Positions 42,543 through 50,757 of a stretch of DNA of 64,000 nt are shown here, piece after piece. Both the position numbers and the translations under genes were made by a program. Position 1 is the stretch's first letter. Each line of letters starts with the position of its first letter. Below the pieces are notes generated by a model. It was not told where the DNA came from, did no database searches, and was given only the letters and a program-made list of their open reading frames with translations. The stretch covers positions 1-64,000 of the forward strand of contig NZ_LIUF01000006.1 in assembly GCF_001280425.1 (NCBI RefSeq), given 5' to 3'. Origin of the DNA: Haloarcula rubripromontorii. Its GTDB lineage: Archaea; Halobacteriota; Halobacteria; Halobacteriales; Haloarculaceae.

Positions 42543-44035
42543 CGCGTCCAGAACGTCGGCGTCAGCATCACCAGCACGGGAACGATCTCGATTCGGCCGA
42601 CCCACATCAGCAGTATCATCAGTACTTTGCTCGACCGGGCGAAGCCCTCGTATGTCCCGTACGGGCCGGCCTGTCCGAACGCGGGGCCGATGTTGAAAAA
42701 CATCGACGCGGCGGCACTGAGGGCCTCGAACTCGGTTATCGGCGCGCCAGAACGCTCCCCATCGACAACGAGGAGGACAGTACCGATGACGAAAAACACC
42801 ATTGCCACTAACGTGTAGGCGTACACGTCGCGGACGGTGTCTTCACTGATAGCCTCGTTGCTGAGTCTGACCGGGCGGACGCTCTGTGGATGGGCAGAGA
42901 CGTTCAGGTCCCGCCAGAACGACTTGGTGACGACGAGCCAGCGGAGCGTCTTGACAGAGCAGGTGGTGCTTCCGGCCATCCCGCCGATGAACATCATGAC
43001 GAAGAGGACGTTCTTGGCCCCGGCGGACCAGGTGTTGAAATCCGTCGAGGCGTAGCCGGTCGTCGTGACGATGGCGGCGACCTGGAAGACGGCGTGTCGG
43101 ACAGTGTCCCCGACACCGCCAGTGACGCCCTGGTCGAGTACCAGCAAGCCACCAACGAGCATGGAGCCGACAGCAAGGATTCCGAGATAAAACCGGAACT
43201 CCTCGCTATTGCGCAGTCTGTGGGTATCGCCACGGAGCAGCGCATACAGCAGGACGAAGTTCGTCGCGCCGACGATCATGAACAGCGTGACCGCCCACTG
43301 GACGGCCGGCGAGAACGCGCCGATGCTCTCGGCTCGCGGGGAGAATCCGGCAGTTGCGATGGCGGTAAAGGCGTGGGCGACTGCGTCGAAAAGCGTCATC
43401 TCGGGCGCGAGGCCGCTGGCACCCAGCCCCGCGAGAATCAGCGCCGCCCCTGCGGTCAGTCCTAGGTACAGCAGTCCGAGGATGCGCGCCGTCTTCTCGA
43501 TGCCGGGGGTGAGCTTCGTGACGTTCTCCGTCCGCGCCTCGGTCTCCATGAGCTGTGCGCCCGCGACCGAGAGCCGCGACAGCACGGCCGTCGCAAGCAA
43601 CAGGACTCCCAGTCCCCCGAGCCACTGGAGGACCTGCCGCCACATGAGCAGCGCCTGCGAGTGGGCGTCGAAGTCCCGGATGACCGTCGCGCCGGTGGTC
43701 GTGATGCCGCTCATCCCCTCGAACAGGGCATTGACCGGGCTGTCAAACACCCCCGTCCCCTCGATGTACAGCGGCATCGCACCGACGACAGCGATAGTCA
43801 ACCACGCCAGCGAGACCGTGAGAAACGCCTCACGGTCTCGGATGTGTTCGCGCTCGAACCGGGCCAGCGCTTTGCCGACGCCGAGAGTGACTGCTATCGT
43901 GACCAGATACGGCCACGGCGACTCGACGTAGAGCAGGGCCACGACAACCGGAATCGCCAGCGGGACGGCTAACCACTGCATGATAGCCCCGAGAACGTTC
44001 AGCGCGGACCGGATATCGACGGTTGTCAGTGCCAC
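42539..44035 (-). CDS. trkH: TrkH-type potassium uptake protein
   Basis: The 498-residue membrane protein has the four-fold M1-pore-M2 repeat of SKT transporters. P-loop/filter pieces are GMSGITTTGATVIRDFDAHS (first), TAIATAGFSPRAES (second), TTTGYASTDFNTW (third) and MFFNIGPAFGQAGPY (fourth). It moves K+ with a TrkA-type regulator; no trkA gene is adjacent. In haloarchaea K+ is the main compatible solute. It overlaps the acyltransferase gene and converges on the dacZ-mscS pair. Confidence 0.92.
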   Translation of the reverse strand: MALTTVDIRSALNVLGAIMQWLAVPLAIPVVVALLYVESPWPYLVTIAVTLGVGKALARFEREHIRDREAFLTVSLAWLTIAVVGAMPLYIEGTGVFDSPVNALFEGMSGITTTGATVIRDFDAHSQALLMWRQVLQWLGGLGVLLLATAVLSRLSVAGAQLMETEARTENVTKLTPGIEKTARILGLLYLGLTAGAALILAGLGASGLAPEMTLFDAVAHAFTAIATAGFSPRAESIGAFSPAVQWAVTLFMIVGATNFVLLYALLRGDTHRLRNSEEFRFYLGILAVGSMLVGGLLVLDQGVTGGVGDTVRHAVFQVAAIVTTTGYASTDFNTWSAGAKNVLFVMMFIGGMAGSTTCSVKTLRWLVVTKSFWRDLNVSAHPQSVRPVRLSNEAISEDTVRDVYAYTLVAMVFFVIGTVLLVVDGERSGAPITEFEALSAAASMFFNIGPAFGQAGPYGTYEGFARSSKVLMILLMWVGRIEIVPVLVMLTPTFWTR

Positions 44036-44093
44036 CGCAACTCACCGTCCGGCGGGCCGCCACCACGTGACCGCTGACGCTGCAACCACGCGT

Positions 44094-45437
44094 TCAGTCC
44101 GCACCGCTGCGGATGTCGTCCATATGGTCGATACGCTGCTGAACGAGGTCGTCTTTGCCGATATCGTGTCGAACCCGAAGGCCTTCCGTGCCGGCGCGCT
44201 CCAGCGACTCCTCGGCGATGGCTTCCGCCTCTGCGATGGTCTCGGCGAGGCCGACGACGGCGTAGGACCGCGATGTCGTGGTGTAGATGCCGTCGTCGCG
44301 GTCGTCGACGCTGGCGTAGAACAGCAGCGCCTCGGGGGCGGCGTCGCCGGACTGATCGGCGTGTTCCTCGACGACGCTCGCGATGACCTCGTCGTCGATG
44401 GTGACCTTCGCGCCGGCGTCGGGGTCGGTCGGGTAGCCGTCCGGGACGGCGTACTTGCAGACGGTCGCCAGCGGGCGGAAGGAGAGCTGTGGCAGGGGGT
44501 CGTCGTCGCGTGCGGCCGTCAGCACGTCGAGGAAGTCCGTGTTGAGGACCGGGAGCGTGTTCATCGCCTCGGGGTCGCCGAAGCGGGCGTTGAACTCCAC
44601 GACACGCGGCCCGGTCTCGGTGAGCATGAACTGGCCGTAGAGGACGCCTTTGTAGCCGTCCAGCGCTTCGACGGTCGCGCGCAGCACGTCGACGGCGTCC
44701 ATGTAGTCGTCCTCGTCCATGAACGGCAGGTGGAGGCTGGCGTCGGAGTAGCTGCCCATGCCGCCGGTGTTCGGCCCCTCGTCGCCCTCGTAGGCGCGCT
44801 TGTGGTCCTGCACGGCGGGCGTCACCCGAAGCTGACCGTTGGCGACGAACGCCTGGACCGTGAACTCCTCGCCGACGAGCCGTTCTTCGAGGACGACGCG
44901 GTCGTAGTCGGCGTTCCGGAGGTACTCCTTGGCCTCCTCGGCGGTACACTGGTCGCCGATGACCCGGACGCCCTTGCCGCCGGTGAGGCCGGCGGGCTTG
45001 ACCGCGAGGTCGCCGTCGTACTCGTCGATGTATTCGCAGGCGGCGTTCATGTCCTCGAACGTCTCGAAGTCCGGACAGCCGGGGATGTCGTGTTCCCGCA
45101 TGAACCGCCGCTGGAACGCCTTGTCTGTCTCGATACGGGCCTCCTGCTCCTGTGGCCCGAAGGTGTAGATGCCGGCGTCGTCCAGCGCATCGGCGACTCC
45201 AGCGGCGAGGGCTGCCTCGGGTCCGATAACCGCCAGCGTGGCGTCGACCTCCCGGGCGTAGGTCGTCACGGCCTTCGGATTGGTCGTGTCGAGTGCCTCG
45301 AAGCCGTCGGCGAGAGCGACGATGCCCGGGTTCCGATTGCTAGCACAGGCGTACAGCTCCCCCGGCGAGTCCGCGAGCGAGCGCGCAATCGCGTGTTCCC
45401 GGCCACCGCCACCCACGAGCAGCACTGTCTCTGACAT
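44094..45437 (-). CDS. purD: Phosphoribosylamine-glycine ligase
   Basis: The 447-residue enzyme opens ETVLLVGGGGREHAIARSLA, the PurD N-domain. The ATP-grasp region has FETFEDMNAACEYIDEYDGD, KPAGLTGGKGVRV and the metal-binding VEFNARFGDPEAMN. It makes glycinamide ribonucleotide in purine synthesis. The gene is 58 bases upstream of trkH on the same strand. Length and motif order are normal. Confidence 0.95.
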   Translation of the reverse strand: MSETVLLVGGGGREHAIARSLADSPGELYACASNRNPGIVALADGFEALDTTNPKAVTTYAREVDATLAVIGPEAALAAGVADALDDAGIYTFGPQEQEARIETDKAFQRRFMREHDIPGCPDFETFEDMNAACEYIDEYDGDLAVKPAGLTGGKGVRVIGDQCTAEEAKEYLRNADYDRVVLEERLVGEEFTVQAFVANGQLRVTPAVQDHKRAYEGDEGPNTGGMGSYSDASLHLPFMDEDDYMDAVDVLRATVEALDGYKGVLYGQFMLTETGPRVVEFNARFGDPEAMNTLPVLNTDFLDVLTAARDDDPLPQLSFRPLATVCKYAVPDGYPTDPDAGAKVTIDDEVIASVVEEHADQSGDAAPEALLFYASVDDRDDGIYTTTSRSYAVVGLAETIAEAEAIAEESLERAGTEGLRVRHDIGKDDLVQQRIDHMDDIRSGAD

Positions 45438-45587
45438 ACCCGAAGGCCGGATTGGCTCTCACGTAAGTATTGTCTTTTCGCCGGTTTTCGCTGACTGTGG
45501 CGGTCGTTTCTGTTCGGGCCCGCTCATGTGCAAGTCGCCGGATGGAGACCGGGAGCTACTTTACCCGACCGTCTGACAGACGGGTAC

Positions 45588-45851
45588 ATGTCCCCTCCCC
45601 GCCCATTCATCAACCCCGCAACAGGAGAGCTAGACACGACCCAGATCCTCTCGGAGGCCGTTCCGCTCGCGAAGCTCATCGGCGTGTTCGTTGCTGGGAG
45701 CCTCCCCCTCTATGCCATCGCGATCTTCGGCGCGGAGAACTCCGCACTGGGTGCATTACTGGCCCTGTTCGGTGATTTCATCCTCGCCGTCGGAGCCGGT
45801 GTCGTCCTTATGTACGTCATCGCCCGTGGAATCCGGCTGGCCGGCGAGTGA
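45588..45851 (+). CDS. Small two-helix membrane protein
   Basis: The 87-residue protein starts at ATG 45588 with a charged, Pro-rich N-terminus (MSPPRPFINPATGELDTTQI), followed by two membrane helices (residues about 28-48 and 55-80) and a short basic tail. No family function is recognised. It precedes the DUF255 gene on the same strand by 54 bases. Confidence 0.65.
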   Translation: MSPPRPFINPATGELDTTQILSEAVPLAKLIGVFVAGSLPLYAIAIFGAENSALGALLALFGDFILAVGAGVVLMYVIARGIRLAGE

Positions 45852-45905
45852 GTCGTCGCTGCCAGCGTCGCGTTCCTTTTCACCGCGGCGCTCCCAGCCA
45901 CGGGT

Positions 45906-48059
45906 ATGAGCGACGCCACGGACCCGACGGCCCGAAACCGACTCGACGAGGCGGAAAGCCCGTATCTCCGCCAGCACGCGGACAATCCCGTCAACTGGCA
46001 GCCCTGGGACGAGACAGCCCTAGAGGCCGCAGAGGAGCGGGACGTGCCCATCTTCCTCTCTATCGGCTACGCGGCGTGTCACTGGTGTCACGTCATGGAG
46101 GAGGAGAGCTTCGAGGACGAGGAAATTGCCGAACAACTCAACGAACACTTCGTCCCGATAAAGGTCGACCGCGAGGAGCGACCGGACCTCGACTCCGTGT
46201 ACATGAGCATCTGCCAGCAGGTCACCGGCGGCGGCGGGTGGCCGCTGTCGGCTTGGCTCACGCCCGAGGGCGAGCCGTTCTACGTTGGGACGTACTTCCC
46301 GCCAGAGGAAAAGCGCGGCCAGCCGGGCTTTGGCGACCTGCTCCAGCGCCTTTCGGACTCGTGGTCGGACCCCGAACAGCGTGAGGAGATGGAAAACCGT
46401 GCCCGGCAGTGGACCGAGGCCATCGAGAGCGACCTCGAAGCGACGCCCGCCAACCCAGAGGACCCCGCCGAGGACATCATCCAGACCGCTGGCACGATTG
46501 CCCACCGCGGGGCCGACCGACAGGACGGCGGCTGGGGTTCCGGCGGGCCGAAGTTCCCACAGAACGGGCGACTGCACGCACTGCTACGAGCATCCGCCGA
46601 CGGCGGTCAAGAGGACTATCTCAACGTCGTGGAGGAGACGCTCGACGTGATGGCCGACCGGGGGCTGTACGACCACGTCGGCGGCGGCTTCCACCGCTAC
46701 GCGACGGACCAGCAGTGGGCGGTCCCGCACTTCGAGAAGATGCTGTACGACAACGCCGAGATTCCCCGTGCCTTCCTCGCCGGCTACCAGGCCATCGGCT
46801 CGGAGCGGTACGCCTCGGTCGTCCGGGAGACCTTCGAGTTCGTCCAGCGCGAACTCCAACACCCCGACGGGGGCTTTTTCAGTACGCTCGACGCCGAGAG
46901 CGCACCGCCTGATGACCCCGACGGCGAGACCGAAGAAGGGCTGTTCTACGTCTGGACGCCCGAGCAGGTCCGCGACGCCGTCGACGACGAGACGGACGCC
47001 GAGATTTTCTGTGACTACTTCGGCGTCACGGAGCGGGGGAACTTCGAGGGGGCGACGGTGCTGGCCGTCCGGAAGCCGGTCGCTGTGCTGGCCGAGGAGT
47101 ACGACCAGAGCGAAGACGAAATCACGGCGACCCTCCAACGGGCGTTAAACGAGACCTTCGAGGCCAGAAAGAGCCGACCGCGACCGGCCCGCGACGAGAA
47201 GGTCCTGGCCGGCTGGAACGGCCTGATGATTCGTGCGCTCGCAGAGGGGGCTATCGTTCTCGACGACCAGTATGCCGACGTGGCCGCCGACGCGCTCTCG
47301 TTCGTCCGGGAGCACCTGTGGGACGCCGAGGCGGGGCGGCTCAATCGCCGATACAAGGACGGTGACGTAGCCATCGACGGCTACCTGGAGGACTACGCGT
47401 TCCTCGGCCGCGGCGCGCTGACGCTGTTCGAGGCCACCGGCGACATCGAACACCTCGCGTTCGCAATGGACCTCGGACAGGCCATCACGGAGGCGTTCTG
47501 GGACGACGAGCAGGGGACCCTGTTTTTCACCCCGACCGGCGGCGAATCGCTGGTCGCACGGCCACAGGAACTGACCGACCAGTCGACGCCGTCCAGCACT
47601 GGCGTCGCCGTCGACCTCCTGCTGTCGCTGTCGCATTTCAGCGACGGCGACCGCTTCGAAAGCGTGGCCGAGCGGGTCCTCAGGACCCACGCCGACCGCG
47701 TCTCCTCGAACCCGCTCCAGCACGCCTCGCTCACGCTGGCGACGGACACCTACGAGCAGGGCGCGCTGGAACTCACCCTTGTCGGCGATCAGTCGGACTA
47801 CCCGACGGAGTGGCCGGAGACACTCGCCGAGCGGTACGTTCCGCGCCGTCTGCTGGCCCACCGACCGGCCGACGAGAGTCGCTTCGAGCAGTGGCTCGAA
47901 ACACTGGAACTGGACGATTCACCGCCGATCTGGGCCGGCCGCGAGCAAGTCGATGAGCGGCCAACGGTGTACGCCTGCCGGAACTTCGCCTGTTCGCCGC
48001 CGAAACACGACCTCGGGACGGCGTTAGACTGGGGCGCGGGAACTGACGACGCGGAGTAA
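45906..48059 (+). CDS. DUF255 thioredoxin-domain protein (YyaL/SSP411-like)
   Basis: The 717-residue protein has an N-terminal thioredoxin-like domain (residues about 8-150), opening SPYLRQHADNPVNWQPWDET and with YAACHWCHVMEEESFED, a CHWC redox-site sequence at about residues 59-62. An (alpha/alpha)6-barrel like a glycosidase or epimerase follows to the end, with GGGFHRYATDQQWAVPHFEK, LFYVWTPEQV and KVLAGWNGLMIRAL. The mammalian SPATA20 belongs here; the reaction is unknown. Length is typical. It may have a role in protein folding or carbohydrate metabolism. It converges on a small thioredoxin gene. Confidence 0.9.
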   Translation: MSDATDPTARNRLDEAESPYLRQHADNPVNWQPWDETALEAAEERDVPIFLSIGYAACHWCHVMEEESFEDEEIAEQLNEHFVPIKVDREERPDLDSVYMSICQQVTGGGGWPLSAWLTPEGEPFYVGTYFPPEEKRGQPGFGDLLQRLSDSWSDPEQREEMENRARQWTEAIESDLEATPANPEDPAEDIIQTAGTIAHRGADRQDGGWGSGGPKFPQNGRLHALLRASADGGQEDYLNVVEETLDVMADRGLYDHVGGGFHRYATDQQWAVPHFEKMLYDNAEIPRAFLAGYQAIGSERYASVVRETFEFVQRELQHPDGGFFSTLDAESAPPDDPDGETEEGLFYVWTPEQVRDAVDDETDAEIFCDYFGVTERGNFEGATVLAVRKPVAVLAEEYDQSEDEITATLQRALNETFEARKSRPRPARDEKVLAGWNGLMIRALAEGAIVLDDQYADVAADALSFVREHLWDAEAGRLNRRYKDGDVAIDGYLEDYAFLGRGALTLFEATGDIEHLAFAMDLGQAITEAFWDDEQGTLFFTPTGGESLVARPQELTDQSTPSSTGVAVDLLLSLSHFSDGDRFESVAERVLRTHADRVSSNPLQHASLTLATDTYEQGALELTLVGDQSDYPTEWPETLAERYVPRRLLAHRPADESRFEQWLETLELDDSPPIWAGREQVDERPTVYACRNFACSPPKHDLGTALDWGAGTDDAE

Positions 48060-48062
48060 GAA

Positions 48063-48452
48063 TCAGGCCATTTCGGCTTCGATTTTGTCGGCGAGATACA
48101 CCGCGATAGGGACCGGCTCCTCCTCGACGAACCGGGCTATCTCCTCGCCATTGTGTTCGACGACGACGGTCGGGATGAGTTCGATGTCGTACGCCTCGAC
48201 CTCCGGGCCGGTCTTCGAGCCGTCCTCCTCCTTTTCTACGGGGTAGTGGTGGACCTGTTCGTCGGGTACACCCGCGGCTTTCAGGGCCGCCCCGAAGTCG
48301 GGGAGCTGTGCCCGGCAGTCCTTGCACCAGTCGCCGCCCCATATCTTGTACTCGAACTCGTCGGCGTAGCGCGTGAGAATGTCGACAGTGTCGGAGTAGG
48401 CGTCTTCGACCCACACCGGATTCGGCTCCATGGTTTCGAGCGTCTGACTCAT
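48063..48452 (-). CDS. Thioredoxin-fold protein
   Basis: The 129-residue protein has a thioredoxin fold with IWGGDWCKDCRAQLPDFGAA, a WCxDC redox pair at about residues 42-45, and the cis-Pro loop ELIPTVVVEHNG. It has no signal peptide, so it works in the cytoplasm as a disulfide or thiol transfer protein. It lies tail-to-tail with the DUF255 gene, with a 3-base gap. Confidence 0.82.
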   Translation of the reverse strand: MSQTLETMEPNPVWVEDAYSDTVDILTRYADEFEYKIWGGDWCKDCRAQLPDFGAALKAAGVPDEQVHHYPVEKEEDGSKTGPEVEAYDIELIPTVVVEHNGEEIARFVEEEPVPIAVYLADKIEAEMA

Positions 48453-48562
48453 GACCGGCTATATGTATCCGGGGGGCTTGAAATCCCCGGCCACGGACTC
48501 CCCGATTCAGACGGGCTTCAGCGGAAAGAGCCGCGTTTCAGCCGAGGCAAAGACCGGACACG

Positions 48563-50716
48563 CTACCGGTCGACCGTCACAGTCGTCCGAATGTCCCGCG
48601 ACGACCGCCCGATCTCGATTGTGTACGTTCCGCTGTCGACCGTCCACCCGGAGTCGGAGGCGTACCGAGAGAACGCGAGATCGTCCAGTGTCAGTGTCAC
48701 CGTCTGTCGTTCGCCGGCGTCCAACTGCACAGCCGTGAACCCGGCGAGTTCGCGCACGGGGCGGTCAGCGTCCTCGACAGACGGCGGTCGGACGTAAGCC
48801 TGAACGACCTCCCGGCCCGGCCTGTCAGCGACGTTCTCGACAGCGACTGCGACGGTCTGCTCCGCTGTAGGTTCGGCATCGCCGTATTCGAATGTCGCAT
48901 ACGAGTGCCCGTGGCCGAACGGGTAGGTCGGGTCAACCTCCGCGTCGTCGAAGTGCCGGTAGCCGACAAAGACGCCCTCGTCGTAGTGGGCTTGTTCGTC
49001 GACGCCGGGGTAGCGGCGTTCGGCTCCTGCAGTCGGGTACTGGCTTTCTGGGGCGAACGTCACCGGGAGCCGGCCGCTGGGGTCGCGGTCGCCGTAGAGG
49101 ACGGTTGCCGCCGCGTCACCGTCCGCCTGTCCGGGGTACCACTGTTCGATGATCGCGGCCACGTCCTCCCGCCAAGGGAGTTCCACGGGGCCGCCAGACC
49201 TGACGACGACGACGGTGTTCTCGTTGGCGGCCGCGACGGCCGAGACGAGTTCGTCCTGCCGGCCCGGCAGTTCAAGCGACTCTCGATCACGGGCCTCCGT
49301 CGTTGCATCGCGGACAAACACGACGGCGACATCGGCTGCCGCGGCCGCGTCGACAGCGTCCTCAAGCGAGGGGTCCCGTCGGTCGGAGTCCGCGGCCGTC
49401 CCGTCGGCATCGTCGTCACCGACGAACGGCAGGAGGTCGAACAGCGAGACGGACTCGATCTGTGGGACGCCAAACGCGGTCGTGACTGCGCCCTCGGCGC
49501 GAGATTCGATTCCTTCGGCTGGCGACACCGAGTGGACCGGCGTCGTCTCGGAGGAGCCACCACCGCCGAGTTTCGGCTCGTCGATGTTTGGCCCGATAAC
49601 AGCTACGTCCGCCCCATCCGCTAGCGGCAGGACGCCGTCGTTGTCGAGCAGTACCGTCCCGCGGGCTGCCACGTCCGACGCAATATCGCGGTGGCGCTGA
49701 CTGTCGATTTCACCAGCCTCGTCGTCGCTTTCACCGTCTTCGGAAGCAGTCCGGCTGCCGTCAAGTCGCCCGAAGCGATCCATCTGGCCGAGAACCCGCC
49801 GGGCCATGTCGTCCAGCCGGTCGGCTGGAACCTGGCCGCTGTCGATGGCCTCCGCGAGCGGGTCACCGAACAGGCCCGCGCGTGTCGCGTCCGGGATGCC
49901 GTCCGGCCACTCGAACTCCTCGTCATCCGCGGTGTCGCTATCGCCGGCTTCCGCTGTGCCGGGGGCCGCTACGCCGGGCATCTCCACATCTAGGCCTGCG
50001 TTGGCCGCGCCGACAGTACTCTCCAGTCCGTACCAGTCCGAGACGACGTAGCCGTCGAACCCCCACTGGCCTTTGAGCACGTCACCGACGAGGCGCTCGT
50101 GGTCACTCATGTGCGTGCCGTTCACTCGGTTGTACGCCGTCATCACCGAGCCGACGCCGGCGTCAACGGCCGAACGGAACGGCGGGAGGTACAGCTCCCG
50201 GAGCGTCCGCTCGTCCACCTCGGCGCTGACGGTCGTGCGGTGGGTCTCCTGGTTGTTAGCGACGAAGTGTTTCACCGTGGCGACGACATCAGCGGACTGG
50301 ATGCCGTCGATAAGGCCGGCTCCGACAGTGCCGGCGTGGACGGGGTCTTCGGAGAGGTATTCGAAATTGCGGCCACACTGCGGGACCCGGATGACGTTCA
50401 CGCCGGGCGCGAGCAACGCGTCCTGTCCGAGCGCCATCGCTTCGCGGCCCATCGCCGCGCCCTGTCGCCGGGCCAGGTCGGTGTCGAACGTCGCTGCCGT
50501 CGCAATCGACGCGGGAAAGGCGGTCGCACGATGGCCCTCTGCTCGGATGCCGAGCGGTCCGTCAACGAGACGAAAGGGTGGAATCCCGGCCTCGTCGACG
50601 CCCGAGAGGTACCCTGTCGCCGTGCCCTCCGGATCAGTTGCACCGCGAACGAGCGCGAGTTTCTGTGCGCGGGACAGCCGGGCGAGCAGCGCTTCGATGT
50701 GGTCCTCATCAGCCAT
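48563..50716 (-). CDS. Glycoside hydrolase family 3 (beta-glucosidase type)
   Basis: I start at ATG 50716 (MADEDHIEALLARLSRAQKL) rather than ATG 50857, whose basic 47-residue lead is not homologous. The 717-residue enzyme has the GH3 TIM-like domain with DGPLGIRAEG, KHFVANNQE (catalytic-region Lys-His) and VVSDWYG, whose Asp227 is the nucleophile. The alpha/beta sandwich domain has VLLDNDGVLPLADGADVAVI and a C-terminal FnIII-like domain (VNP-like tail with TVEQTVAVAVENVAD-type strands). It hydrolyses terminal beta-linked sugars. There is no signal peptide, so it is cytoplasmic. It lies 41 bases downstream of a 7TM sensor kinase in the same direction. Confidence 0.9.
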   Translation of the reverse strand: MADEDHIEALLARLSRAQKLALVRGATDPEGTATGYLSGVDEAGIPPFRLVDGPLGIRAEGHRATAFPASIATAATFDTDLARRQGAAMGREAMALGQDALLAPGVNVIRVPQCGRNFEYLSEDPVHAGTVGAGLIDGIQSADVVATVKHFVANNQETHRTTVSAEVDERTLRELYLPPFRSAVDAGVGSVMTAYNRVNGTHMSDHERLVGDVLKGQWGFDGYVVSDWYGLESTVGAANAGLDVEMPGVAAPGTAEAGDSDTADDEEFEWPDGIPDATRAGLFGDPLAEAIDSGQVPADRLDDMARRVLGQMDRFGRLDGSRTASEDGESDDEAGEIDSQRHRDIASDVAARGTVLLDNDGVLPLADGADVAVIGPNIDEPKLGGGGSSETTPVHSVSPAEGIESRAEGAVTTAFGVPQIESVSLFDLLPFVGDDDADGTAADSDRRDPSLEDAVDAAAAADVAVVFVRDATTEARDRESLELPGRQDELVSAVAAANENTVVVVRSGGPVELPWREDVAAIIEQWYPGQADGDAAATVLYGDRDPSGRLPVTFAPESQYPTAGAERRYPGVDEQAHYDEGVFVGYRHFDDAEVDPTYPFGHGHSYATFEYGDAEPTAEQTVAVAVENVADRPGREVVQAYVRPPSVEDADRPVRELAGFTAVQLDAGERQTVTLTLDDLAFSRYASDSGWTVDSGTYTIEIGRSSRDIRTTVTVDR

Positions 50717-50757
50717 ACCGAAGGTCACGGCCGGGCGGGCCTTAGACTGTCGACTGG

